A model generated the notes under the pieces. It was not told the DNA's origin and ran no database searches. It saw only the letters and a program-made list of their open reading frames with translations. The translations under genes were made by a program, and so were the position numbers. A stretch of 64,000 nt of DNA. It comes from CAXXOK01 sp964497495. Its GTDB lineage: Bacteria; Bacillota; Clostridia; Christensenellales; Aristaeellaceae. Position 1 is the first letter of the stretch; each line of letters opens with the position of its first letter. Positions 31,836 through 40,807 of the stretch are shown here, in pieces. The stretch lies in contig CAZCCZ010000003.1 in the NCBI GenBank assembly GCA_964497495.1, positions 1 to 64,000 of the forward strand. The letters run 5' to 3'.

Positions 31836-34800
31836 CTATCGACGCGCGTAGAATTCGTAGGCTAGATCGGGATATCCGTCGATCGAAAGAATGCCTTCGC
31901 GGGGACCGTTCCCGTGATAGGCGATATGTATTCCTCGCGGTAAGCGTTCGGCTTTCACCACAGCTTCGTTGTTCCTCTTTCCGGCCGGAACAAACAACAC
32001 CCGCTTCACGGCCGCACTGCCGCCGGTAGCGGGCGGAGATTGGGCCCAGACCAGCATTTGCGCCGCCGTAACGCCCTTTTTGCCTAGAAAATCAAGACGG
32101 ACCGTATTCGCTTCCCGTGCGTTTCCGCTTGTTACGCGCAGATAACATCCCGTAAATTTCGGCCTGCGTAATTCATGAATCATCAGCAGAATCCCGAACG
32201 CGATCAGCAGCGCCGCCAGCGCGCCGCCGCACAGATAAAGCGAGCGCACGTATTCGTCGACGATCTTCACTTGAATGACGATCGGAGAGTCCAGCGTGTT
32301 ACCCGCGGAATCCCTGGCGTCGATGGCGACGGTGTAATCGCCCGCCTGGGAAAAGATGATCCGCAGCGGCCTTTGCGGATCGCCGAAGCTGTACGGCCAT
32401 TCCGCCGTCGGCCGATCGGCCGACAGGCTCCATTCGCTTAACGCCTTCTCCCTCGAATCCGCGTTGTTTTCCCAGCGTATCATACGCGCCGTTCCGCCTT
32501 CGACGGTAACGATCAGCGCCAATCCTTCGTCCGTATCGTCCCGGAAGGCGTCTTTCAGATTCAGGTCGATTTCCTGCTTCTTTGGATACGGGGTCAGGAA
32601 ACCCCCGATCGCTTTCCGATAAACCGTTCCCCAGGACGCCGCATATATCGGAGGACTGTTTTGGCTTTCCATGGCTATCAACGAGCCGTCGTCGCCGCTC
32701 TCGCGGACGATTTTTACGCCGCCTGCGTTCCCGGGGTTGATAAACACCCTGAACGCGGCCGTGTAGGCCGCTTTCCCGGCGCCCAGCGCAAACGGGGCGA
32801 AAGTGAACGCCCCCTCCGAATCCGCCGCAACCCCCTCCTCCGCCCGGAAGAAGATACTGTTCATCCCACATTGCATGCTCGCCCGCGCGCTTTTAAGCCA
32901 AGCGTCCCACAGCCCTGCGGACTGAAGCGTCTGCCGGGTGTCTTCGGTGGGTTTGAGGGAGAAGGCGTACGAATGCCCGACGTAATAGTTTTCCTCTTCT
33001 CCGGACAACTGATATACCGGGACGAATTGCCGGTACGATATGGCGAGTTTCACATATGCGGAAGTTCCGCCCGCGGCGTCTACGGCCCGTACCCAGAGGG
33101 AGTAATCGCAATCCCGGTCGGCATACGTATTCAGCTGGTCACCGGAAACCTGAGAAGTGATCGCCGCATCCGAAGCTGATTTTTCTTCCGTCCCCGCACT
33201 TCCGCCCTGTTCGTCGCCGGGATTCTTTTGGGTAACCTCAATCTGCCGTATCGCGTCGTTGTCCGCGTCCGTAAAAAGCCCTTGCAGCGATATGGATTGC
33301 ACCAGGTCCGTGGATGTGTCGCCGCCCACGCCGATGATCCGGCATTTTTTCTGAAAATCCTCTTTGGGAACAGGCGAGAGGTTCTGAACCTGAACCGTCG
33401 CGGCGGCAGTATCATCCCCGTCGCTTTTCCAGTTAGGATCCTTCCGGTTCTCCCAATGAGCGACGAGCATATATTCGCCAATGCGATCCAGCGGGAACGT
33501 CTTTTCCCAATCGTTGTTTTCAGGCGAGTATGACATTTCGTGGGACGTAGCGTTTTCGGTGTTATCCATTGAAATCACTTGCAGGGTACACGAAAAATCT
33601 TCGGGGCGGGCCAGCGCTTCGTCGCATATCCATTCGGCGGTCACGTGAATGTCCGATTTGCGGACGTGCGTCCCGGGATCCGCCGATATCCGGCCCGTCG
33701 TAATCGGGGGATAAACCTGCGCGCCGTAATAAACCGTCTTTACCGCGGCGTCGTCCAAACCGAGGGAGAGCCGGTAGGTTCCCTTTTCGGGAAGCGGCAG
33801 GATGACGAGCGTTTCGTTCAGGGTGGACACGGAAACGCCGTTCTTCATATCTTCCGGGGTCAGCAGCGTCTCCGCGCCGTTGCCCTCCGCATTTCCCGGA
33901 ACGCCGTCCGCCGTTCCCCCGCTGTCTGCGCCGGTCTGTGCCGTCTCAGTTTCGGCCCCCGGAACGCCGCCCGGTTCCGGATTCCGCCCCCCGCTTTTGC
34001 CATCTGCGGAACCGTCGTCAAGCGGGGTATAATATACCTGAACGCCGGGCGATACGTCCGCGTCGTAAGTCGCGGCCAGAACCAGCCTTTCAACGTGATC
34101 GACGGATACGGTACGGGAGGGCGACCCGTCTTTCTCCTGCAGCGAGTAGGTTTTTATCAGGTAATCTTTGACGTCGTTCTTTGATTTCGCTATATTCGGA
34201 TTGTTATCGGACGTTGAAAAATCCGTATCCATGTCAGTCGGAAAAGAACTTGCATCGTCGCTGGAAGGAGCAGAAACAGCACTGCTTTTTTCGGGAATCT
34301 GGATCACCTGCAGGGACACGCGCCCGGTTGCCAGCAGAGAATCAAGCTCGGGCCGAAGCTCGCTGCCGTTATGCAGCAGTTCTCTGTCCGTGATCAGGTA
34401 GATTCTTACGTCCTCGTCCGGATGGCCTTGCGCGTATTCCAGCAGACAGGAAAAAAGCGCGTTCGCGTTTTCACCGATGGTATTGCCGTCCAGATCATGC
34501 TTTACGTTAATACCTTCGGCCAGCTGAACCAGCGCCAGCGCCCCGTCGACCGTGGCAAGATCCTGCGGATCGGACAGAGTCGCTTTGTCGAAATTCGTGG
34601 GCGTCACATACCCAGTTACCGTTTTCGCCGGGGAACCGACATACTGCAGCGCGAGAACCGAAACGACCCGATTCTCGAAGTCGTGCTTGAATGTTCCGGT
34701 TTTTTCATCCCGTGCGGAAGCGTTGTTGGCAACCGCGAACACAACGGTCGTTTTGGGTGCTTCTTTCTCCCCGGCGGAACCGTGGCCCGTGAAAAGCAGA

Positions 34801-34844
34801 AAAAGGAAGCAGACCGCCGCCAACGGAACGAGAAACCTTTTCAT
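31836..34844 (-). CDS. Large membrane protein with a degenerate vWA-like N-terminal domain
   Basis: This 1002-residue protein has a signal peptide (MKRFLVPLAAVCFLFLLF) and an extracellular N-terminal domain with vWA strand order. TTVVFAVANNASARDE stands where a MIDAS motif would be, and RIYLITDRELL stands where the LLTDGD strand lies in its operon partner. The DxSxS metal residues are missing. A long beta-rich middle region follows (Ser/Asp/Gly linkers, Ig-like segments such as GTYRLSLGLDD and YTVAIDARDSAGN). One transmembrane helix (about residues 865-887, LYLCGGALAALLIAFGILLMI) precedes a basic cytoplasmic tail of about 115 residues. It mirrors the architecture of the protein encoded at 47018-50092 and is the last gene of the operon. 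Function is inferred only from context. Confidence 0.7.
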   Translation of the reverse strand: MKRFLVPLAAVCFLFLLFTGHGSAGEKEAPKTTVVFAVANNASARDEKTGTFKHDFENRVVSVLALQYVGSPAKTVTGYVTPTNFDKATLSDPQDLATVDGALALVQLAEGINVKHDLDGNTIGENANALFSCLLEYAQGHPDEDVRIYLITDRELLHNGSELRPELDSLLATGRVSLQVIQIPEKSSAVSAPSSDDASSFPTDMDTDFSTSDNNPNIAKSKNDVKDYLIKTYSLQEKDGSPSRTVSVDHVERLVLAATYDADVSPGVQVYYTPLDDGSADGKSGGRNPEPGGVPGAETETAQTGADSGGTADGVPGNAEGNGAETLLTPEDMKNGVSVSTLNETLVILPLPEKGTYRLSLGLDDAAVKTVYYGAQVYPPITTGRISADPGTHVRKSDIHVTAEWICDEALARPEDFSCTLQVISMDNTENATSHEMSYSPENNDWEKTFPLDRIGEYMLVAHWENRKDPNWKSDGDDTAAATVQVQNLSPVPKEDFQKKCRIIGVGGDTSTDLVQSISLQGLFTDADNDAIRQIEVTQKNPGDEQGGSAGTEEKSASDAAITSQVSGDQLNTYADRDCDYSLWVRAVDAAGGTSAYVKLAISYRQFVPVYQLSGEEENYYVGHSYAFSLKPTEDTRQTLQSAGLWDAWLKSARASMQCGMNSIFFRAEEGVAADSEGAFTFAPFALGAGKAAYTAAFRVFINPGNAGGVKIVRESGDDGSLIAMESQNSPPIYAASWGTVYRKAIGGFLTPYPKKQEIDLNLKDAFRDDTDEGLALIVTVEGGTARMIRWENNADSREKALSEWSLSADRPTAEWPYSFGDPQRPLRIIFSQAGDYTVAIDARDSAGNTLDSPIVIQVKIVDEYVRSLYLCGGALAALLIAFGILLMIHELRRPKFTGCYLRVTSGNAREANTVRLDFLGKKGVTAAQMLVWAQSPPATGGSAAVKRVLFVPAGKRNNEAVVKAERLPRGIHIAYHGNGPREGILSIDGYPDLAYEFYARR

Positions 34845-34870
34845 CGATATTTCCCTCCCGGTTTATCGGC

Positions 34871-35506
34871 CTATTCCCAGCTGCCGCCGTTCCCCGTCGT
34901 ATCCGGCGTTCCGCTGACGGCTGAATCAGGCCGGCGTTTCCACCCGAGGGTCGTGTAAACCGCGGAGATCAGGACCATCAGGTAGATTCCGGTGTCGGCG
35001 CGTAACTGAATGAGCGTTTTGGCCGCCGTAATGACGCTTTGCGCGGTGGCGGACAGCGAACCCGTCGTCGGTACGGAACCCGTTTGCAACGCCGAATTGA
35101 CGATCGCGGCGACGGTTCCCGGCTCCTGCTTGAGAAGCGAATCCAGATTTTCAAAAATACCGGTACCGGCAAGCGCGGACACCAGCCGAATCTTATCGCC
35201 CAGCGACGAGGACATGATCGCCCAATTGATAAACGTTTCCCCTGCGAACGCCATAAACAGGGACAAGGCCAGCGCCGCCGCCCCGACGCCGACGGTGAGG
35301 GGCCTGGAGCTTGAGAAGCCTGCCGCGAGCATCACGGCGGCAACCGCGAGGGGCAGGTATCCCAGCCCGCCGTAGCGAATCAGCGTAAGCCCCGTAACGT
35401 GGTAGTTAACCAGCGTTACCGTATAAACGGCCAATACCAGATAGGATACGGCGAAGACCATCGCCAACAGAGGATAAGCGAACTTGCGGGTCTCGTTTCT
35501 TCTCAT
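34871..35506 (-). CDS. Small integral membrane protein of the tubulin-like operon
   Basis: This 211-residue protein has four predicted hydrophobic helices: LLAMVFAVSYLVLAVYTV, YLPLAVAAVMLAAGF, VGVGAAALALSLFMAF and, after a polar loop, YLMVLISAVYTTLGW. The third and fourth are separated by a Ser/Thr-rich segment of about 70 residues. The C-terminal tail is short and polar. No known family is recognised. The layout resembles the neighbouring protein encoded at 35535-36056, and both end with a charged and polar tail, which suggests a duplicated pair forming a membrane component. A 28-bp gap separates them. Confidence 0.75.
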   Translation of the reverse strand: MRRNETRKFAYPLLAMVFAVSYLVLAVYTVTLVNYHVTGLTLIRYGGLGYLPLAVAAVMLAAGFSSSRPLTVGVGAAALALSLFMAFAGETFINWAIMSSSLGDKIRLVSALAGTGIFENLDSLLKQEPGTVAAIVNSALQTGSVPTTGSLSATAQSVITAAKTLIQLRADTGIYLMVLISAVYTTLGWKRRPDSAVSGTPDTTGNGGSWE

Positions 35507-35534
35507 CTGGATTTCCTCCCTATATACGTGCGTT

Positions 35535-36056
35535 TCATTGCCAGTCGCTTTCGGACCGGCCTGGCGATCCGGTTGAAAAATCGTCCGTTCCGCGCAGGGG
35601 CTGCCGGCTGTTATCGTTCCCGCTCCCGCGCTTCGCGCCGTGCCTTTTGGGGGCCGGGAACGAGCAGAGAATATAAACCGCCGAGAGCACGATCATCCCG
35701 ATTACGCCGCCGCCGACCAGATACTGCGCCTGATTCCCGAGCAGCGCGACGGCGCTTCCGCTCAATACGCCGGTCAGGCTCAGAAGACTGGCAACCGTCG
35801 AGCCGACCCGGCTGACCAGCGCCGCGAAAACGGTGGGAGCGACGGCGGCCAGCAGCCCGGTGGTTACGCACAAACCGCGGTTGCGGGTCAGTGCGCAAAG
35901 GAACATCAGGATACTCAGCCCCACGGCGACGACGACCGGCCATCCGAGTGTGGCAAGCGCGATGCCTGGAACGCCGAAACCGGCTACGCTCACCATGGAG
36001 CCGAACAGAAAGGTAAGCAGGTAAATCGCCGAAATCAGGGCCAGTAAACCGGTCAA
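35535..36056 (-). CDS. Small integral membrane protein of the tubulin-like operon, paralogue
   Basis: This 173-residue protein has four hydrophobic segments (LLALISAIYLLTFLFGSMV, ALATLGWPVVVAVGLSILMFLCAL, CVTTGLLAAVAPTVFAALV, and VGGGVIGMIVLSAVYILC) and a hydrophilic tail. The start is taken as the TTG at 36056, because TTGA overlaps the TGA of the upstream gene and GGGGGGAG lies just before it. Longer open frames run inside the upstream gene and are not supported. No family is recognised. The operon position suggests a membrane partner of the vWA and GTPase proteins. Confidence 0.65.
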   Translation of the reverse strand: MTGLLALISAIYLLTFLFGSMVSVAGFGVPGIALATLGWPVVVAVGLSILMFLCALTRNRGLCVTTGLLAAVAPTVFAALVSRVGSTVASLLSLTGVLSGSAVALLGNQAQYLVGGGVIGMIVLSAVYILCSFPAPKRHGAKRGSGNDNSRQPLRGTDDFSTGSPGRSESDWQ

Positions 36057-39000
36057 AATGGACTCCCCCCTTCCGGACGTGCTTCCGCGCCGGCAGAAGG
36101 CGCGTGCAGCGCCTCCCGCAGCCAGAGGGTATACTCGTCGCCGATGCCGAACGGCTGATTGTTCTGCGCCGAACCTTGGCGGGGTACGAGCGCCGGAAAG
36201 AACATCTTCACGTTCTTGGCCAGTCCTCGGGCGTTCGTGGGCAGGGACGCCCGGAACGCCCCGGCATATCCGCCGCCCGCCGCTTCCAGCACGCGGAACA
36301 GGTATCCGATACGCAGGAGCGTATCGAAGGTGAAGCGGTTCGGCGTGATCTCCAGCGCCTTGCAAACGTTCTTCCAATCGACGCATCCGTCGCCCAGGTT
36401 TCCGTACAGCAGCGCTGTGGGAACCCTGCTTTCAAACGCTTCGTTTCTTCCGGCGATCAGCGAGGCGAATCCGGTGCGCCGCCAGAGGGACAGCAGCAAC
36501 GCGCAGGGCTGATTATCCGGCGCCTGCGCCTGAAAGCGCAGCGCGCCTTCCACCGTAGAGGCGGCTGCGCCGGATAAACGCGCACAAAACATCCCGCACT
36601 CCTGACCGAGCGCGCCGATATCGACCGCTGTCCGGATCCGTATATCCCACAGATCCTTTAGCTTTCCGTCCGCTTCCGGCAGCGTCTCGTCCGCCTGACG
36701 ATTCAGCATCTCCAGGTAGACGCCGCGGAGAACTTGCTTGACGGTGCCGCCGATTTCGCCGCCGGCGCCGAGTTCCTCGCCGTAATACCGGCTGATCTGC
36801 TGGAGCGACGAAAGCCGCGACGCCAGAATGTTGATTTTCGGCTGGTTCTCGACGACCAGTTTCATTAATAAGGGATTTCCGGCGCAATTCACGTTGGCTT
36901 CTTTCAGGGCGGCAGTACACTTGCGCATGGCCGACAGAAAGCCTTCGTAGTCCGCCGCCGCATCCAGATCCGCCTGCAACCGGGATACGGTCTGCTCGGA
37001 GTAGACGACGACCCATCCCGGCCCTTTCTCGGCGGTACGCAGCATATAATCGTTCATCCCGTTCGCCTTGTCGGCGATCAGGAGGTGGGCTTGCCCGTAC
37101 CCTGCGGACATTGGGTCGCACGTCCAGCCGTCGAACAGCGAAGCTGCTTCCCCGCGCGTGTCGTCGTCGATTCCCGGCCGACTCAGCAAACGGTTCAACT
37201 GCTCGAAACGTGCTTTCGGCAACCCGTTTTGGTCCGGATCACTCTGCCGTAAAAGAGATATCCACCGCCTCGCGGCAACGTTCAGATCCAGTACCGGGGC
37301 GCAGGCATCGCAAAACAGATAGACGCCAAGCCTCTCCGGCTGTTCGGCAATGCCGTAGGAAGCCGTTTGCCACAGGACGAACTGCGTGAGGATATCGCGT
37401 ATCGCACTTAAACGCGAGGCGAGAACCGCGTTTTCCGTAACGACCTCGGCCAGTGTTTGCATCTGGAGGGGGTTCACAGCCCGGGCCGCGGGTTCGCCTT
37501 CCCGCCTGAAGCAGAAGCCGAGCGTGCCGACCCAGGCGTCGCCCGCGACATCGTTTTGTAAATAACCGCCCCGCATGCACGACAGGATCCAGTTCAGCCG
37601 TTCAACCTGATCGTCGACCCCTTTGCATACGTATTGCGTGAAAAGCGAGCGCAACGCCTCGCGCCTTGCGTGGAGCTCGGCCGGTTTCTCGGAGGCTTGC
37701 CACAGATCGATAAGGATGGACGTATCCACAGGCGGGTTGGCGCGTTCTTCCCCGGCCGTCTCCATTTCCCCCAGATATCCGGCGACCGTTTCCAGCCATG
37801 CCGCGCTGAGCCGTTCCAGATTAAAACTGCTGGCGATGTCCATGCAAGCGCGCAGATACTTCGCTTTGTCAAGCGCATCCAGATGAATGCGCAACGCGTA
37901 ATCGGTGACCCATTCCCGGCAAACGCCCGCGCCATGGCCCCATGTTTTCCTGGAGAAAAGGTTGATGTTGTGAAGAATATCCGGCGTAAGCATCCACGCC
38001 GCGTTTTCATCGTTCAGAGCCTCCGCGCGCCGGATATAACTGTGCACAGCCTCCGGAGACGTATACAGCCACACCAGCCGCGCCGCGTCGTTGCGGCTCT
38101 CCCAGGGCCAGGACGACAGGACCGCGAGCAACTGCCGATACGGTCGGCGGGCGCCGCGCTCCTCCGTGTCGACCGGCAGGCTTTCCGACGATTTCTGCGC
38201 GGGCGACGGAACCGCGTCCAGCAGTGCCACGGCTCGTCCCTGAGGCAGCATATGGCGGGCGGTCAGCAAACGATAAGCGTCGGACCATAGCCGGTAGGCT
38301 TCGGGCGCATACCGGTTTTCTTCCGGCATGGTTTCCAGCGTAAACAAAGCGAGCGTCAGGTCGTAATCGGCCAGAAGCCGGGCTGAGACTTCCGCGTTCT
38401 CCCTTTCCCGGATCAGCGCCGCGCAGCCCGGCGGTTCCTTGGCGGCAAGCCGCTCGCCCATTCGCAGCGCATATTCGCTGTCCGGCGTATCAAACGAAAA
38501 GAGCCCGCGGGTAAAATCATAGAGCACGGGTTTCGGAGACGCATAATCGGCATAGATCACGTAACAGGCCGAGCCCTCGAACCCGTTCGTCTCCGCGTGA
38601 TCGATCCCGATGGTGTAGCTTACGACGTTCTCCGCGCTGCGGGGCAGATAGGGGAGGATTTCCCGCGTCAGGAACAGGCTTCCGGAAGATATCGTGTTTT
38701 CCGCTTCTTCGGCGAGCACGAGGAATACGGGGGAGGGCGAATATACGTCGTACATGCGGGCCGTCATACGCTTCCACAGGTCGATCAGCAGATGGGTGCG
38801 AACCTGCGGCGGCACAGCGGGGCATTTGGCTGTTGCGGAATCGTACAGGCGGCGGGCCCGGGGGATGCGTTCCGGCAGAAACGGCAGGGGTTCCGGACCG
38901 GAAGAGTCCACAAGGCTGGTTTGCCTTGCGGCGTTACCCGCCGTAGGCTCCAGTTTTTCAAACTCCCGGAGGGTAATGAACCCTTCGTAGGCGAGCAGGG

Positions 39001-39406
39001 CGGCCGCATCCGGGGCCTGCCCGGCTTCGGTCGGTGTTTCGCCGAAATGATCGTCGACCAATTCGACGAAGTGGGTAAACGAAACCGGCCTCCGGTTGCT
39101 GACCTGATGCTTCTCCGACAGGATCACGACTGGCCTTCCGAAATCGAGCGTTTGCAGTTCCAGCGTTCGGCTGCTGTTCTCGCCGGTGTCCGGCCATACG
39201 AACGTGCGCGTGGCGCTGCGCTGCTTCTGGCTGGCGTTAAGGCGGTCGCCGGATAGCGAGCCGATTACGCCGCCGTAACCCGAAATCAGGAAATTGCCGT
39301 AAATCTTATGGTTTGCCTTCGTGCGCCCGCCTCCCTTTCCCGGCCGTGCTTCCGTGCTTTCTGAAAAACCACCGTAACCATGGCGCATGCTTCGGCCTCG
39401 CAGCAT
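36053..39406 (-). CDS. Large helical protein resembling GTPase-associated protein 1 (GAP1-like)
   Basis: This protein of 1117 residues (as drawn from the first ATG) has no signal or membrane segment. Residues 33-110 begin with a glycine-rich IYGNFLISGYGGVIGSLSGD and a beta-rich module. Around residues 230-270, SGSLFLTREILPYLPRSAENVVSYTIGID resembles the conserved block after the N-terminal domain of GAP1-type proteins, which accompany GTPases in predicted conflict systems. The remaining 800 or so residues are alpha-helical repeats. The start is uncertain: the first ATG overlaps the GTPase gene by 101 bp, while conserved sequence begins near 39310 with no canonical start codon there. The GAP1 relationship is a pattern-based inference. 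Confidence 0.6.
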   Translation of the reverse strand: MLRGRSMRHGYGGFSESTEARPGKGGGRTKANHKIYGNFLISGYGGVIGSLSGDRLNASQKQRSATRTFVWPDTGENSSRTLELQTLDFGRPVVILSEKHQVSNRRPVSFTHFVELVDDHFGETPTEAGQAPDAAALLAYEGFITLREFEKLEPTAGNAARQTSLVDSSGPEPLPFLPERIPRARRLYDSATAKCPAVPPQVRTHLLIDLWKRMTARMYDVYSPSPVFLVLAEEAENTISSGSLFLTREILPYLPRSAENVVSYTIGIDHAETNGFEGSACYVIYADYASPKPVLYDFTRGLFSFDTPDSEYALRMGERLAAKEPPGCAALIRERENAEVSARLLADYDLTLALFTLETMPEENRYAPEAYRLWSDAYRLLTARHMLPQGRAVALLDAVPSPAQKSSESLPVDTEERGARRPYRQLLAVLSSWPWESRNDAARLVWLYTSPEAVHSYIRRAEALNDENAAWMLTPDILHNINLFSRKTWGHGAGVCREWVTDYALRIHLDALDKAKYLRACMDIASSFNLERLSAAWLETVAGYLGEMETAGEERANPPVDTSILIDLWQASEKPAELHARREALRSLFTQYVCKGVDDQVERLNWILSCMRGGYLQNDVAGDAWVGTLGFCFRREGEPAARAVNPLQMQTLAEVVTENAVLASRLSAIRDILTQFVLWQTASYGIAEQPERLGVYLFCDACAPVLDLNVAARRWISLLRQSDPDQNGLPKARFEQLNRLLSRPGIDDDTRGEAASLFDGWTCDPMSAGYGQAHLLIADKANGMNDYMLRTAEKGPGWVVVYSEQTVSRLQADLDAAADYEGFLSAMRKCTAALKEANVNCAGNPLLMKLVVENQPKINILASRLSSLQQISRYYGEELGAGGEIGGTVKQVLRGVYLEMLNRQADETLPEADGKLKDLWDIRIRTAVDIGALGQECGMFCARLSGAAASTVEGALRFQAQAPDNQPCALLLSLWRRTGFASLIAGRNEAFESRVPTALLYGNLGDGCVDWKNVCKALEITPNRFTFDTLLRIGYLFRVLEAAGGGYAGAFRASLPTNARGLAKNVKMFFPALVPRQGSAQNNQPFGIGDEYTLWLREALHAPSAGAEARPEGGSPF

Positions 39407-40775
39407 ACGTCCGTAACGGGATGCTCGGGACGATCCCCCATAACGCCAGAAAGCTCAGGATCGGTTCCTCGATGCGGTATTTGACGCCGTTCTCGTTATA
39501 TCTGTTTTTAAAAATGAATTGATGATCGTTCTCAAGTACCATGGTGTAGTTGGATACGGCGAACACCTTGCAGGAACGGATGGACCGGTCATTCTGATTT
39601 TCTGTTATAATCTGCTGAACGCAGGTGCTGACTCCCTGTCTATCATTCGGAGCCCATGTCGCAACATAGGCCTCTACGTTTGCGTGGACCGCGGCCAGTA
39701 TGTTTAAATCCACTCTTCCCACGTGGTCCCTGTGGGTGTCCTGTAACAGGATATTGGTGTACAGAAAACGTCGGCCTGCATCCTGATTCAGCAGAGCGAT
39801 ATCGAACTTCGTCAGGACGATAGCGACGTCCGTTACGTTGTTCATAAGGGATGCTACACTGGGTATCATCAGGTTCAGATAATCCCTCAGATCATCCTCA
39901 GCGTGGCTGCCTCCGTCATTGAATACGTTCCCTAGTTGATGAGGGTCCACAATCATCATCAGGCCCTCCGATGCCTGAATTCCCTGGTGATTAAGCATAA
40001 ACTGTCTTGAGGCAGGAACGTTTTTAAACGCTTCGCCGGCGATGTCGTAGAGAACAACAGCACATTTTTGGTGGCCTTCACCAATATTATCAAGGTATGT
40101 GAAGTAAAGAGGGCAGACGGGCTGCAGGGGCGTTGGATCAAGTTCTCCCTTTTTTTCTACATATGTCCCGATTAACGATTTATAGTACAGATTGCTTTCT
40201 CTTGCGATCACTATTTTTCCGAGACCCTTGGAACTCAGTATCGTATTCAGGCTCCTGGCCAGGTTTACGAGATAGGTGGTTTTCCCGGCGGCCGTTGAGC
40301 CAATCAGCATCACCTGATGTATTGCGATTTCCCCAAAATCATCCGGAAGCGAGAAATGGCAATGCGGGCAATATCGATCGTCAATCCAGATGGCGTCCTC
40401 GCCGTCTGCCGGCGTACTCCCGTTGATGGCTGGCGCCTTATCCTTTTCCTCGTAGAGGTTGAGTTCTTCACGGCCCGACGGCTGATTATGGACCGATGCC
40501 GGCAATAATTGATCCGGCGCCTGTCCATGGCTTGGGTACACACGAATCTTTTTCGGGATACCTGCTTCGGGCGTCACATTCATGGCGCTTTGAACCTGAT
40601 GAAGCAGGATTTGCCGCCCTTCGGGCGCGGGGAACCTGGCGAACTTCCGGGCCTGTTCGGCGTACGCGGCGTCCGGGTAAGCCTGTTTTGCCACACTGGC
40701 AAACAACAGCTCGTTTGGAGCGAACGATTTTCCGCAATAGACGCAAGTCAGCATGTCATTCAAGTGCCGGTTCAT
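39306..40775 (-). CDS. P-loop GTPase with a split zinc ribbon
   Basis: This 489-residue cytoplasmic protein has one half of a zinc ribbon in the N-terminal CVYC (Cys11, Cys14), and the other half in CPHC (Cys136, Cys139) after a long insert. A TRAFAC-like GTPase follows at once: P-loop GSTAAGKT (159-166), G3-like DIAGE, and G4-like LTKFD near residue 325. The G3 motif DIAGE replaces the usual DxxG wording. Zinc-ribbon GTPases of this type occur next to tubulin-like and vWA genes and are the 'distinct GTPase' of the predicted membrane-remodelling system. It sits between the orphan and the GAP1-like protein, with 32 bp and an overlap respectively. Confidence 0.8.
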   Translation of the reverse strand: MNRHLNDMLTCVYCGKSFAPNELLFASVAKQAYPDAAYAEQARKFARFPAPEGRQILLHQVQSAMNVTPEAGIPKKIRVYPSHGQAPDQLLPASVHNQPSGREELNLYEEKDKAPAINGSTPADGEDAIWIDDRYCPHCHFSLPDDFGEIAIHQVMLIGSTAAGKTTYLVNLARSLNTILSSKGLGKIVIARESNLYYKSLIGTYVEKKGELDPTPLQPVCPLYFTYLDNIGEGHQKCAVVLYDIAGEAFKNVPASRQFMLNHQGIQASEGLMMIVDPHQLGNVFNDGGSHAEDDLRDYLNLMIPSVASLMNNVTDVAIVLTKFDIALLNQDAGRRFLYTNILLQDTHRDHVGRVDLNILAAVHANVEAYVATWAPNDRQGVSTCVQQIITENQNDRSIRSCKVFAVSNYTMVLENDHQFIFKNRYNENGVKYRIEEPILSFLALWGIVPSIPLRTYAARPKHAPWLRWFFRKHGSTAGKGRRAHEGKP

Positions 40776-40807
40776 CCTTTCTGTTCCACGTTAATAATAT
40801 GTCGGCG

